This document shows, in pieces, positions 8,605 to 19,605 of a DNA stretch of 64,000 nt. The translations under genes were made by a program, and so were the position numbers. The notes below the pieces were generated by a model. That model saw only the letters and a list, made by a program, of their open reading frames with translations, was not told where the DNA came from and did no database searches. Every line of letters starts with the position of its first letter. Position 1 is the first letter of the stretch. Source of the DNA: Paulinella micropora (Eukaryota > Cercozoa > Imbricatea > Euglyphida > Paulinellidae); assembly GCA_019918135.1 (NCBI GenBank), contig WBZZ01004797.1, positions 1 through 64,000 of the forward strand, read 5' to 3'.

Positions 8605-11600
8605 TATCAATAACGGACACTCTTATTTCTGCTAGTTCGTTTGCTTGGTCTTGTAGTATATTCATAAGATTTTTATTTTCTTTTTCTAAATTAACTACCT
8701 TTTCTGATAATTGTTGAACGGCCTTAATTAACGGGGCTATAAACTCGGAATAACCTATACCATAACCGACATCGCCACTATCAATACATTTAACATCTTC
8801 TGGATTAACACTCACACCTTTCGATTCACATTCCTTTCTTTGCTTTGGACACGGAACCATAATTGTTTCTTTTATAAAACCACCAAAATCTAGTATATCC
8901 ATTTCTGTTAGTATTTCTTCTAATTCCTGTGCTATTAAGCCAGTCCTACATTTCTTTTTGTCATCAATCATACGATAGCAGACTGGATTTAACTTATTAA
9001 TAAAATCTAAGCCTAAGCATTCCTTTATATCTTCTTTTTTTCTCCTATCAGAATATTGAATTGGATTAGACAATACCCATAATTGTCCATCGCTCGCTCT
9101 TAATGACATTAAAGCAGTATTTGAATTATTCTCCCATATGAACCCACTCGTTGAAGAACCATTCACTCTAAATCTAATAGCATAAGAAGTTAATCCTCCA
9201 CCTCCTCCTGCTGGCGCTGTTCCTCCACTTAATGATTTATTATTCCCAGACTGAGACATATAAATCCCCCAGTTTGGATCGGCAACATCCCATACAAATA
9301 TTCCTCTCGCATTCGTCCCGTCTGTTTGTCCTTGAATTCCTATTTTCGCTCCATTATTAGTTGTGGTTGTTAGCACCCCAGAATATGTAATTCCCGCATT
9401 TGCCGTAATCAATCCTTTTGTCCATAAAGTCCCGTTTAATCCATTCAACGACATCAACAATTGTTCCGCAGAATTCTCCCACACAAAACCCATCGTAGCA
9501 TCATTAGCAACCCTAAACCGAAAAGCATACGAACTAAAATCATTTCCAGAAACCGCCAAACCATTTGCCAAACTTCTAGTGTTTCCACCTCCGCCAGATG
9601 CTGCATAAATCCCCCAACTCGTATTAGTCGTATCCCATAGAAATATTCCTTTTGCATTTGTTCCGTCTGTTATTCCCTGAACTCCTATTTTCGCTCCACT
9701 GGCATTCGTTGCTGATGTTAGTGTGCCAGTATATGTAATCCCCGCATTTGTTATTAATCCACTCGCCGTTAGTGTCGTCGTTGATATCCCCGCGGTTGAA
9801 GTAATTGTTGTTCCCGTTATTGTTCCGCCATTTGTTATATTGTTTGAGTTCATATCCAAGGCACCATAAAACCGCATACCGCCAGCATTGTTAAAACGGA
9901 CAATGTCAGACGAAGCACTTTTATTATCCAAAAGTTTTGAAATATAAAGTCCCGCCCCTTTTACATCAGATGCTACATTCGTAAATACATAACCTCGTTG
10001 GTTTGCGGTTCCGCTTGTAGCAGTATTTAGAGAAAATAAGAAATACTGATAATCTCCTGATGTCTGTGAAAAGAATATATCTCCTCCATTTTGGTTTAAT
10101 ATCCTCGCCCCATTATATGTTATATTTCCTCCATTAGTGATAGTTTGATTATTAAAATCGGTATTGTTCGTTAAAGTTAGATATTTTATCGTAGTGCTCG
10201 CCCCATTAAATGTTTTACTTCCTGTTATGGTTTGGTCTGTTGATAGTTTTACATTTTGCCCGTCCAATGTGTCCGCATACCCTTTTGTCGCTCCGTCCGT
10301 TGCTAATGTTGGAGTTCCAAGGTTGGCTATTTTGCTACTATGACAATCTAGCCCCGAAGCATTTACCCAACCGACAATCGTCCCGTCAATAATAAAACTT
10401 ATTTTTTTCGCAGAAATTTCAAAGTTGTAATATGTTGCAGTTTTCATATCCAAACTAGCAATTGAGCCGATATTACTGGTAGAATTGAAAACGATAAATG
10501 TACCCTTTGTTGTTGAATTGATTGAATTTCCCGTTATTTCAACACCACTGCTATATGTCTTAATTCCTGCTATGGTTTGGTTTCCTGTTAGTTTCACATT
10601 TTGCCCGTCTAATGTATCCACATAACTTTTGTTTGCTCCGTCCGTTGTTGCTGATGGTGTGGCTAAGTTTGTTATTTTGTTGTTATTCAAAGATAGTGTA
10701 GTGCCAGTTGCGGTTATAATTAAAGTATTACCCGAATATAACTCAACATACGAACCCGTTATTTGTATCGGATACCAAGTCGCTGTTGCTGTTTTTTGTG
10801 CTGCAATCATTCCTATTTTTGTATCAAAGGCTATGCCAATACCATCAAAAGTTGAAGGGTTGGACGAACCACTTACTTCTAAAGTTGATGTAAATTTTTT
10901 ATTCCCTGCTATGGTTTGGTCTCCTGTTAGTTTAACCACCGAAGTGTCAAGAGTAGAAACATCCACACCATCAACAAGATTAACATTTGTTATGCTTTGG
11001 CTTTTCATATCAATCCCCGCACTAGCATTTATTATGTTGCTGAATGTTTTTGTTCCCGCTATGGTTTGGTCTCCTGTTAGTTTAACCACCGAAGTATCAA
11101 GGGTAGAAACATCAATACCATCAACATTACCAACATTTGTAATAGCAAAACCACCCATATTTAAACTACCCGTCATAGCCGTTGTGCCGTCCTTTGCTAA
11201 TTTTGTATCGGTATATGCTTTTGTTGAAGCATCGCCATCATAGAATGGTGCTGGAAGTCCGCTGATTGCTGTCGTGCTGTTAAAATTAAAAACATTACCA
11301 GTCAATGTTATTCCACCCCCTGTTGTTGGAGCAAAAAGTATGGACGAGCCGACAAAAGATAATGGATAGCCCGTTGCGCCGTCTGCCTCCGACGAATAAA
11401 TAGAACCCATATTATTGTTGTAATTGAAGAATAACTTACCTGTATTTAATGGATTTGAATCTTTTACACCCAAATAAGTAGTAAATGTTTTATTCCCTGT
11501 TATGGTTTGGTCTCCTGTTAGTTTAACGACTGCGGTATCAAGGGTGGAAACATCAACACCATCAACATTACCGACATTTGAAATAGCAAATCCTCCCATA

Positions 11601-12385
11601 TTTAATCCGCCCGTCATATTCGTGGTTCCGTCTAATCTAAGAAAAGGTGAGTTTGTGTTTCTCCATTGCCCCGTGCTATAAATGAGTAGTTGGTTATCGG
11701 TGGGTGTGCCTGTAATCAAAACATCGCTGTGTGTATTAATTGAGCCGTCCGCTGACACTTTATCATTATTGTCTTCATGCTCAGATATCCAAGTATCAAC
11801 ATCTTTGGTATTTAGTAAATTAACTCCCGTTATATTCAAATTACCACCCATACTAATGTTGCCGAATTCATCAACATTTATCGGAAATGTTTTATTTACC
11901 CAGTTTATTGAGTTATATGTTAGATAACTATTCATCGCCACTGGCGCCGTTATGACTGCATCTGTGAGTGTATCAATTGAGCCGATTGTTGTATTTCTCC
12001 ATTTACCATCTACATCATTATATGTTAAGTATTGCCCGACCGTTGGAGCGGATATGTTTGTGTCTATCAAATTATATAAACTGGTTTGGTGCGGATTGGA
12101 AGTATTGCTTCTGTGTTGAGTTGAGGCTTTGACTTCGTCATTATCCCTTACTCGTTGCTCTGTGTAGTATAAATTTTTTCCTTCTTTTATGTCTGTAGTT
12201 GATTTGGTAGATAATCTTGTGTCAAATCGTAAATCCGTATAGTAGAGGTTCAAAGGGTTTTCATCTTCTGGCACTCTGTCTGTATTCAGACCGACTATGT
12301 TTGTATTGGTTAAGTCTAAGTTAAGTATGTTTAGACTATCAACCGCCAACTCATTAAGGCCAAGTAATGATTTATATTGGGACAT
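8594..12385 (-). CDS. Long repetitive fibre with C-terminal S74 self-cleaving chaperone, copy A
   Basis: The product has 1263 residues. The N-terminus is a conserved head (MSQYKSLLGLNELAVDSLNI). The shaft is built from repeats of the type VKLTGDQTIAGNKTF and DGxDVSTLDTSVVKL, each followed by a beta-rich stretch, as in trimeric beta-helical fibres. From about residue 1110 the sequence SDRRKKEDIKECLGLDFINKL matches the peptidase S74 / intramolecular chaperone domain of phage tailspikes and endosialidases, which helps the trimer fold and then cuts itself off at the Ser. A coiled coil follows. The likely role is a host-attachment spike at the vertices. It looks whole here, while the B copy is broken and differs in its repeat modules. 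Confidence 0.8.
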   Translation of the reverse strand: MSQYKSLLGLNELAVDSLNILNLDLTNTNIVGLNTDRVPEDENPLNLYYTDLRFDTRLSTKSTTDIKEGKNLYYTEQRVRDNDEVKASTQHRSNTSNPHQTSLYNLIDTNISAPTVGQYLTYNDVDGKWRNTTIGSIDTLTDAVITAPVAMNSYLTYNSINWVNKTFPINVDEFGNISMGGNLNITGVNLLNTKDVDTWISEHEDNNDKVSADGSINTHSDVLITGTPTDNQLLIYSTGQWRNTNSPFLRLDGTTNMTGGLNMGGFAISNVGNVDGVDVSTLDTAVVKLTGDQTITGNKTFTTYLGVKDSNPLNTGKLFFNYNNNMGSIYSSEADGATGYPLSFVGSSILFAPTTGGGITLTGNVFNFNSTTAISGLPAPFYDGDASTKAYTDTKLAKDGTTAMTGSLNMGGFAITNVGNVDGIDVSTLDTSVVKLTGDQTIAGTKTFSNIINASAGIDMKSQSITNVNLVDGVDVSTLDTSVVKLTGDQTIAGNKKFTSTLEVSGSSNPSTFDGIGIAFDTKIGMIAAQKTATATWYPIQITGSYVELYSGNTLIITATGTTLSLNNNKITNLATPSATTDGANKSYVDTLDGQNVKLTGNQTIAGIKTYSSGVEITGNSINSTTKGTFIVFNSTSNIGSIASLDMKTATYYNFEISAKKISFIIDGTIVGWVNASGLDCHSSKIANLGTPTLATDGATKGYADTLDGQNVKLSTDQTITGSKTFNGASTTIKYLTLTNNTDFNNQTITNGGNITYNGARILNQNGGDIFFSQTSGDYQYFLFSLNTATSGTANQRGYVFTNVASDVKGAGLYISKLLDNKSASSDIVRFNNAGGMRFYGALDMNSNNITNGGTITGTTITSTAGISTTTLTASGLITNAGITYTGTLTSATNASGAKIGVQGITDGTNAKGIFLWDTTNTSWGIYAASGGGGNTRSLANGLAVSGNDFSSYAFRFRVANDATMGFVWENSAEQLLMSLNGLNGTLWTKGLITANAGITYSGVLTTTTNNGAKIGIQGQTDGTNARGIFVWDVADPNWGIYMSQSGNNKSLSGGTAPAGGGGGLTSYAIRFRVNGSSTSGFIWENNSNTALMSLRASDGQLWVLSNPIQYSDRRKKEDIKECLGLDFINKLNPVCYRMIDDKKKCRTGLIAQELEEILTEMDILDFGGFIKETIMVPCPKQRKECESKGVSVNPEDVKCIDSGDVGYGIGYSEFIAPLIKAVQQLSEKVVNLEKENKNLMNILQDQANELAEIRVSVIDNVK

Positions 12386-12471
12386 TATATAATTAAATAT
12401 TTATTTTTTTTTGTTAAATTATACTAACAAAAAATATAACTATCTAGTGTAGTATCAATCATCTGTAATCA

Positions 12472-12993
12472 ATGCCTTCAAAGGAAGCATCAAAGGAAAA
12501 CTGGAAGAAAGCAGTTCAAGCAAATAGAGAAAATGCTGAACGGCGAAAGGACGAATGGGCTCGTGAAAGGCTTCGTAAAAAAGGAGAATTAAAAGAAGCA
12601 TCAGTGGAAGAACTTATTGAGACTGATGCTGAAGTTAGTGTTGCGAAAGAGATACTTAAAAATCCTGAGATTGAAGATGAATCAAGCGAAAGCGATAGCG
12701 AAATTTATATGTCTGAGGTTATTGCAAATCATATGCTTAGAAAGATAAAAAAGAATGCCAAAAAGCCTAAGAAGAAAAACACAAAGAAATCACCACAACC
12801 AAAGAAGCCAGAGAATGACAGCGAAGAAGAAGAAGAAAGTGAGAGTGAAGAAAGCGAAGATTGTGAACCAACAGGCGGAAAACAACGAGGCGGTAAAAAA
12901 CGAAGCGAAAAAATATCAGTTAATGTATATAACAATACACCAAAGAATAAAGAAAAAAGTAAGGAAGCAGATAAGATTTTTCTAAAGTTCTAA
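12472..12993 (+). CDS. Lys/Glu-rich conserved protein upstream of integrase, copy A
   Basis: The product has 173 residues. The N-terminus MPSKEASKENWKKAV, the Ser/Asp/Glu segment in the middle, the long Lys-rich and then Glu-rich runs, and the end FLKF all recur in B (38,353-38,868), although the sequences between differ. The protein is probably largely disordered and strongly charged, as for a nucleic-acid-binding or core protein. It is transcribed divergently from the fibre gene and lies directly before the integrase. Family unknown. Confidence 0.55.
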   Translation: MPSKEASKENWKKAVQANRENAERRKDEWARERLRKKGELKEASVEELIETDAEVSVAKEILKNPEIEDESSESDSEIYMSEVIANHMLRKIKKNAKKPKKKNTKKSPQPKKPENDSEEEEESESEESEDCEPTGGKQRGGKKRSEKISVNVYNNTPKNKEKSKEADKIFLKF

Positions 12994-13120
12994 TGATATT
13001 TTGTTCTGACTTGCCGTCATCACAAAACATCGTCTGCGATTAAATAAAAATTAAAAATAAAAAACGATGGTTTAGAATAAGAGAGAGTGCGACAGCACGA
13101 ATCGCAATTCTAAACTATCA
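12994..13120. repeat. Paired-hairpin element 3
   Basis: Hairpin one (12,995-13,031) is nearly the reverse complement of the second hairpin of element 1 (6644-6679). Hairpin two (13,066-13,119, arms GATGGTTTAGAAT and ATTCTAAACTATC) ends one base before the integrase start codon. The linker is A-rich. Confidence 0.75.
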
Positions 13121-14029
13121 ATGGAAGAAAAGACAAAAACTGCCCAAGAATTATTTCGTCAGACTAAACCGAGGACTAGAGGAACAACAATATGGGCGGA
13201 CAAAGTATTAGATATGGTTAATATTGATTTAATGGATATGAGTAAGGTTGCTACAAAAAATAAAAATTATAATTTTGCCCTTATTTGGATTGATATTCAT
13301 AGTCGCTATGCTTACGCAATACCTATAAAGAATAAATTTTCTACCACAGTTTTAGATGCACTCAAGAAATTACCAAAGCCAAAAGCATACATATCAGACA
13401 ATGGCGGTGAGTTTAAAGGTGCAGTTGGTGAGTGGATGAGAAATAATGGAATTGAACAATTTATGGCTGAAGTAGGTGATCATAATTCGTTAGGTATTGT
13501 TGATAGATTTGTTAGAACACTTAGAGAAAGATTACATGTATTATGGGCTTTTAATCGTAATTTTGATTGGATAAGTTATATTGAAGATGTTGTTTATTAT
13601 TATAACAAGAAAGAACATTCAGCGATTAAGGCGGCGCCAATTGATGTATTTAAAGGATATGATATTAGCCAACAACATAGATATGTTGATAAATATTTAT
13701 TTGGTTTCAAAGAAGGAGACAGAGTTAGAAAGTTGAACAAGAAACACATTTTAGAAAAGGGAGGAAAGACATGGAGCAAGCAAATCTACACTGTCAAAGC
13801 CCGTAAGGGATACCGGATTGTATTAACAAATGATGATGTTGTACCACCACGTCATTTATTAAAGACTGACGCTACCGACGATCCGGAAGAGACAGATATT
13901 AATAAAGAACTAAAGCAACTAACTAAAGAAAAGCAAACAAAGCATTTACTTAAAAGAGAGGAGATAGACTCCACCAACATTAGAACTTCTTCCAGATTAA
14001 GGAAGAAAAAAGAAATAATGGATTTGTAG
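13121..14029 (+). CDS. INT: Retrovirus-type integrase (DDE/D superfamily), copy A
   Basis: The product has 302 residues. The core shows VNIDLMDMS (first acid), ISDNGGEFKG (second acid) and the GIVDRFVRTLRERL helix (third acid), with usual retroviral-integrase spacing. A C-terminal SH3-like part (GFKEGDRVRKL, then TVKARKGYRIVL) follows, and the tail is IRTSSRLRKKKEIMDL. Such integrases insert the linear, protein-capped genome of Polintons and Mavirus into host DNA. No N-terminal HHCC finger is evident. It looks whole. The core differs strongly from the B integrase although the tail is almost identical. Confidence 0.85.
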   Translation: MEEKTKTAQELFRQTKPRTRGTTIWADKVLDMVNIDLMDMSKVATKNKNYNFALIWIDIHSRYAYAIPIKNKFSTTVLDALKKLPKPKAYISDNGGEFKGAVGEWMRNNGIEQFMAEVGDHNSLGIVDRFVRTLRERLHVLWAFNRNFDWISYIEDVVYYYNKKEHSAIKAAPIDVFKGYDISQQHRYVDKYLFGFKEGDRVRKLNKKHILEKGGKTWSKQIYTVKARKGYRIVLTNDDVVPPRHLLKTDATDDPEETDINKELKQLTKEKQTKHLLKREEIDSTNIRTSSRLRKKKEIMDL

Positions 14030-14034
14030 TATTA

Positions 14035-14481
14035 TTATTTCTTTGAGTGATAGTCCGCAAACTTGGAATACACAGGGACCTTTGTGTGTATGTAGTACCC
14101 CTTCACCGCAGGCCAAGAATGAAACACTCTGATAACATTCTTTGAATCGATTGTGACAAAATAAACTTTAGCCTCTCCGGGACTCTTCATGAATTTCGCC
14201 TCGACTCTGTTATTCCCCGGCTTAGAGAGAACAATATCTGGTTTCTTGTTATCAGCAACGAACTCTACGAAGCACTTACTTTCTTCGCGGTACTTTAGTG
14301 GAGACACCACTTGGGCTTCGTATAGTTGTATCGCACTAAGTGCACTCGAAACATCCTCCTCTTCGTCTTCATGCAGTGGACGTTTCTCGTCTGGAGTGGT
14401 AGGCTCAGGGGTTGGCTCTGTGGTTGGCTCTGCGGTTGGCTCTGCGGTTGGCTCTGCGGTTGGCTTCTTCTTAGGGGGCAT
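14035..14481 (-). CDS. Conserved unknown protein with TAEP repeats, copy A
   Basis: The product has 148 residues from the start at 14,481 (MPPKKKPTAEP), which is preferred because a conserved hairpin lies just upstream. The N-terminus repeats TAEP/TTEP about six times, then comes an acidic segment and a globular C-terminal half. B has a distant relative (39,926-40,381) sharing the pattern F-x-ADNK, VRLF/VIRVF and a Tyr-rich end. The role is unknown. The gene converges on the integrase. Confidence 0.5.
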   Translation of the reverse strand: MPPKKKPTAEPTAEPTAEPTTEPTPEPTTPDEKRPLHEDEEEDVSSALSAIQLYEAQVVSPLKYREESKCFVEFVADNKKPDIVLSKPGNNRVEAKFMKSPGEAKVYFVTIDSKNVIRVFHSWPAVKGYYIHTKVPVYSKFADYHSKK

Positions 14482-14486
14482 GGTGC

Positions 14487-14527
14487 CTGCCACACACCAA
14501 AAAGCACAAAAAAACATGTGTGGGCAG
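14487..14527. other. Conserved hairpin upstream of the TAEP gene, copy A
   Basis: The arms CTGCC-ACACA and TGTGT-G-GGCAG enclose an AAAAAGCAC loop. In B (40,385-40,426) the loop is the same and the stem reads CTACC/GGTAG, a compensatory change. The following bases AGTGCC and AGCCGTT are shared too. Confidence 0.6.
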
Positions 14528-14665
14528 TGCCTTGAAGCCGTTTTTTTTTTTGACAATTTTGTAAAATAAATAATTTCGTAAATAAAATAATTTTTTTTTG
14601 TAGCCTAGTAATAAGTGTGCTTTTTATGTTGTTGTGAAATGTGTGTCATGTTCATTGATGAGAAG

Positions 14666-14683
14666 TGAGCGGGTAGGCAGACA
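14666..14683 (+). other. 18-base conserved non-coding motif, copy A
   Basis: TGAGCGGGTAGGCAGACA is identical at 40,558-40,575 in B, although the sequence around it has diverged. It lies between the TAEP gene and the coiled-coil gene. The function is unknown. Confidence 0.6.
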
Positions 14684-14699
14684 GCACAGATCACACAAC

Positions 14700-15177
14700 C
14701 TACCTTACTCCTTCAATATACAATTTATACTTTACAATAACTTCCTCAAATGTTTTTCCACCACCAATCAAATTTCTTGCGTAATTTTCCTCTTGACGGG
14801 ACATTGGAAATTTATTTTTTTCTAACCATCTTTCAAAAAATGCTATTTCTTTTTTGGTCTCTTTTTCCTTTCTAAGTCTCTGTCTCTTAACTTTCCTTGC
14901 ATTTTCTAATTGCTTTCTTTCCTCTTGTATTTCATTGTCTCTTTGTTCGACAGCTTCGAGTGTTCGTTCTACCTCGTCAAGTTCAAGTTTCAATAATCTT
15001 ATTTTTTTGGACAAGTTTTTTTCTTTGTCTCCAAGGCTATTTTGTCGGAAATAATTTTGTTCTTTCTTTTGTCTGAATAATATTCAAACCAATTATTTTC
15101 TTCTCTTTCAACATCATCATCGCTTGAAATTTCATTTTGATAGCCATCTTTAGCCTCATCATCAACGTAATCACTCA
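14700..15177 (-). pseudogene. Coiled-coil protein locus with membrane segment upstream, copy A
   Basis: The locus encodes an acidic start (MSDYVDDEAKDGYQ), a long Lys/Glu/Arg coiled coil and a C-terminus with YARNLIGGGKTFEEV, a motif kept in B as YARNLIENGKSFEDV. Just upstream, at about 15,180-15,260, a hydrophobic stretch (ILFVFALLAYFVAV) recurs in B and could be a small membrane peptide. Family unknown. The conserved motif at the end argues for a real gene. About one break. Confidence 0.45.
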
Positions 15178-15277
15178 TCTCGTCAAGGCGAACTGCTACA
15201 AAGTAGGCCAAAAGTGCGAAAACGAAAAGTATGATTTTTTGTTTTCGCATTCTCTGATAAAAAACATGTGATAACAT

Positions 15278-15514
15278 TGCGCTTTGACTGAGGAGAAAAC
15301 CGAAACCAAAGCAAGCACCGACACAAAAAAGTGTTTTTTATGCTCCTTCTCGTGGCATGGTGATGGGTGGTGTAATTAGTATGTTGGTGGTGTTGTCCGT
15401 CGTTGTCGTCGGTTCAACTCCCACTGCTTACTCTTAACAAACCATTCCTTGCCAGATGCCTTTTTTTCTTTTTTTCTCTTTTTTGTAAATTCCTTTTTTT
15501 CCTTTTTTTTTTGC
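15278..15514. other. T-rich gap between element A and polymerase C
   Basis: This stretch is pyrimidine-rich with runs of T. No gene, hairpin of the paired family or terminal repeat was found. The limit of element A should lie near here. Confidence 0.4.
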
Positions 15515-18500
15515 TTAGTATCCGTATGGTAATGTCGTGATCTGGTTTTCTTTTAGAGGTTGAATTACTCTTTTAGTGTAAGTAAATGAAAATATCTTTT
15601 GTAAATGCTCTGACGTAATTGTTTTTGTCTTTTTGTTTCTTGTTATTTTGCTGTTGGTGTGTATGATTACATTTCCAGCCTCTGCTACATTCTTTGCTAT
15701 ACACTTTTCTCCTTTTGTTTCTAGTAGGTCTTCTAATTCTTCGTATGCCTTTTTAGATAGTTCAGTGTCTTGTACTTTGAATCCATTGCTTATGATACTA
15801 AACATATTAACCAAGTTCAATTTTTTACAAGTCTCATAATTCATTGAAAATCCTTTTAATTTCATTTTGGTTGTTCCATCATTTAGTATGTAGCCGTATG
15901 ATTTAGGTCCTGCTCCAATAAATGTGGTTATCTTTCTGCTTACCTTCGTCTTTTTGTCTATCAATTCGTCTGTCCATTGTCCCAATAAATCACCAGTCGG
16001 TATTGTTGTCTGTCCTTCTTTCTCATCTACGGAATAAATTACGCTGTCTGTGTCGTGATATAACACTCTATTACCTAATCTGTCCATCATATCATACAAT
16101 CTCATTTGCGCATGTGCTGTTGTAAATAGTGCTACACAGATATTTGTATTGTAGGGGTCAGATACTTTTTCAGGGTGTAGGTTGTAAGATAGTTCTAGGC
16201 ATTCTTTGTTTATCATATTGATAGATACTTCATTTATCTTCTTGTCATTTAGTATTTTGAATAGTTCGGCTTCACTCCTTATGATTTTTGTTTGTGTCTT
16301 GTTGTTTTGTTGTCCAAATTTTCCCCATAGTGAGTTAAGACATAGTTTCGCTACAGCCCTTCTTCCTTCATTCTTTTCAATCTTGCTTTTGTCCAATTTG
16401 ATTTTCATTTTTTCTTCATAGTCCTTAATGTAATTGTCTTTGTCTTCTTCTGTAATGACATTTGATGGATAGCCACTTGATTCCTGTTTCACTCTTAGAA
16501 AGGTCTTAATGTATTCTTTGAATAGTTCTGTTGTCTGTTCATTCCAATGCCATAATTCATAAGTTTTAATAAGTCTGTAGCCTTTTTGGATTGCTTTGTA
16601 AATAAGTGGTGTTGCCCATGTGCCTGTAAGTGTTCTCTCTTCGTCTGTGTGTTGGCATTTGTCTTGTAATCCTTCCTTTCCACATTTATTACATAGATAA
16701 TACATCATCTTTCCTCTATCTTGACATGGTAGAACAGGATGAATTAGTCCTCTAGGCGGAAGTATTTTTATTTTTGCTACACCAAATGCTGTTTTATTAT
16801 TCAACATATCATGTGCCTCTTTTCCTCTTATTGTTTGGTGATGTTTCACAGGATAGGGGTCATAGTACATGACAGTCGGATAGAGAGAGCACACATCTAT
16901 ATACTTTGCATACTGATATTCACTCATAGATTTCCAGTATAGAGATAGAGCATTTGTCCTTCCACCAAACATCGCATGTCGTGGATTGATTGCTTCTTGC
17001 TCAATTAATGTCTCTTCTATTTCTCCTTTGAATTCTTCCTTTGTTCGTATCCTGTTCCATTGACACCCCCATATTGTTATTAATTGACTAACTTCCGGAT
17101 GTTGCTTGATTAAAGTTTCGCGTAGTTTAGTTTCTTTGTATAGTTGTCCAAATGTTTTATTCACAGACCTTTCTCTGTTTGGTCATTTACATTGAAACAC
17201 TCAGGACACCCATGCCAATAACAACCATGGAACTCATATGCCGTTTTTGTCTTTTCGTCATATCCGTCTAAGTAGGCTTTCACACCTTTGGGTAAGTTTA
17301 GTATTTTTTCTTTACCATTTAGACCATGTTGAATTTTAGCATTGTCCTTTTTTTCTCTGTATGCTAACCACTCCACACACATACGACTTGTTTTTGCTTT
17401 GTCTGTTCTGTTTGTCGGTATAACTGCTATGCTGTCCTCAGGCATGTAGTTTGCTTTGAATAGTGCCATACATGTAGAGGCAATAGTTGTGTATTGAAAT
17501 GGATCAATTCCGAACTCCATAAATTGTTCCCTAAACTCAATACACCCCCGTCTTAGTATATCTACATCACTATGACAATACTCAATCATTTCTTTATTAA
17601 AATCAAATACTTTGTCTTTTTGCTCCCCATACCATTTTATGAAATCATCTCTTTTATTCTTTGAGAATGAGTTATATCCGTAATCGTCCATGTCTGGTAT
17701 TTTGCCTATGTATGTTTGATTGTCTGTTTTATTAAAGAAGTGAGGAAAGTATCCTTTTTCAATTCAGTAAGTCCAAATGTGTCAGGAAAGTCAGATAGAG
17801 GCATAGTTAGAAATGATAAACTATCTATAAATCTAATCTGTTTTTTCCCATTACCAATAGACATCATCATTATTTTACCACCTTCATATATCACAAATGG
17901 AGTTATTCCTTTTTCAATCAACCATTTCAATACAAATTGACAATCATATCCCCGTGCATTATGTGCTATGAATGTATAACCCTTATGTTTTACACCCAAT
18001 GACCACTCACAGAATTGTTCAATGTTTTTATGTATGATTGGTGTGTTGTCGTCAAAATATTGACTTTCAGAATGATTGATAATATGTGTTCCTGTCTCTT
18101 GATTTGCTTCAAAATCAAAGAATACATATTTGGTTGATGGTTCATGTATCACTTTTTTCTTCAACTCACATTGGTGTGATAGAGGTTGTAGTTCTTTGCA
18201 GTTCCTACATTTTTCATATCCACATTTGTGTTCTCCTTTGTAAGTCTTAGCACAAGTGATACATTTTTTCTTTGTGTCGCATAACTTATTTTGTTTATGA
18301 TTATTGAAACATTCATCATTCGGAAACTTTCTATTACACTCATTGCACATTTTCCATTTTGAAATATTGTCATATCCTTTACATCCATCGGTTAGACATA
18401 TATTACATTTGAATTCACATGCGTGATTATGTTCGTACCCCCTCATACATTTCTCGCAAAAGTTTCGTTTTGATAAGAATGCTTTCATGCTTGTTATGGT

Positions 18501-19484
18501 GTCGTAATGGTTCATTGTTTTTAGTATGTATATGTTCCTTTTGTCCTTCATCTCAGTCTTATAAACGATTTTGTCTGGATATTCAACAATAACAATGTTG
18601 TAGTCAATGTGCTTAGCAAACTCACTAATTTCAGAAAGCCCGCACAAATCTTTCATGACACCAGCCTCCTCGTGCAGTTTGTTTGCTAGTTCATCTTGAA
18701 TTCTGCGTCCATCCTTGATTTGTGAATACTTTGGATGCTTTTCTATTTTTGCCTTTGCTACAACTATTGCCCTTCCCAAACATATGTTGTCGTCATTGTT
18801 TATTCGTATTACACCTTTCTTTTTATACATGTCTGTTTCAGTTATTGCTTTCAATCTTGCTCCTCCTTCAGGCATTCTCACGCCCACAAAATTGAAATCA
18901 ATCAATTCCATAGTTGCTCCTTCTTCGTCCATATAGTTTTCGTCGTTTGATTGCAGTATAGATTCTAATCTAGTCAGTATATCTTCTAAATTGAAATCTT
19001 TTACTTTTATTCATTTTTGGTTTTGAACATTCCAAGTTGAAGGAATAGCACTAATACGTATTTGTATTAAGTCAATGTCTTTGTAAAGTGTTTTAAAGTC
19101 TTCAATTATGGATCCTATCATACCAATAATACCCTCTAATGGAAACTTTTTCACTTTTTGCGTCATTGATTTACTTAACTTAATTGTATATACAGATTGA
19201 CCCACAGGTAGTTTGTGTTCAGTGTCTTTTCTTATTAGTTTATATCCATTGAACTCAATTACTTGTGGCTCAACATATTTTCGTTCCCTTTGTTTTCGCT
19301 CAGGTTCAGAATAAAACCTTTCAGGGTCAGATAGTGCTCCCCTTGTCGTTGTTATGTCATAAAACCTAGTTCCGTTCGGCTTTTTAACATATAACTTGTT
19401 TTGCCTTATCTGATATGTTATTTTTGCTTCCGCCAACTTGTCCAAGTTCCATGTGTGTCCGCCATAGTCGATGGTGTTCGCCAT
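15515..19484 (-). pseudogene. pPolB: Protein-primed family B DNA polymerase C, inverted
   Basis: From N- to C-terminus there is a 150-residue leader domain (MANTIDYGGHTWNLDKL), a block INNDDNICLGRAIVV that I associate with Polinton polymerases, and a zinc-finger region with many C-x2-C pairs. The exonuclease motifs follow: YVFFDFEA, FIAHNARGYDCQF and YCHSDVDIL. Then come EFHGCYWHGCPEC, polymerase motif A (DVCSLYPTVM), motif B (KLCLNSLWGKFG) and motif C (YHDTDSVIY). Such enzymes copy linear genomes from a terminal protein. It runs opposite to the polymerase of element B and is roughly 60% similar to it by eye. It is a fossil with about three breaks. It may be the end of a third, mostly lost copy or part of element A. 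Confidence 0.85.
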
Positions 19485-19605
19485 ATATTTATTAAAATAT
19501 ATTTTTTTCCAATAAATATTTTTATTTTATATATAAAAATATATATATATATATATATAAAATATTATCTTATATTTAATATGAAATTCAATTTTTTTTC
19601 AGGTC

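Larger units (their letters stand above)
1..15450. mobile_element. Element A: Polinton / Mavirus-like integrated virus, right-hand part
   Basis: The window opens inside this element, so its left end is not seen. The gene order from left to right is virion protein, major capsid, penton, protease, basic protein, ATPase, small beta-type protein (all minus), Cys-rich protein (plus), membrane protein and fibre (minus), Lys/Glu-rich protein and integrase (plus), then two minus-strand genes. Element B repeats this order exactly. ATPase-protease-penton-capsid on one strand is the morphogenesis block of Mavirus-type virophages and their Polinton relatives. The copy is a fossil with about four to five breaks, although several genes look whole. 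I found no terminal inverted repeat, and the right limit is set only by the last gene shared with B. Confidence 0.85.

Noticed and set aside
783-11927. Plus-strand open frames opposite the capsid and fibre genes
   Set aside because: They are shadows of the minus-strand genes, not conserved in their own frame between A and B.
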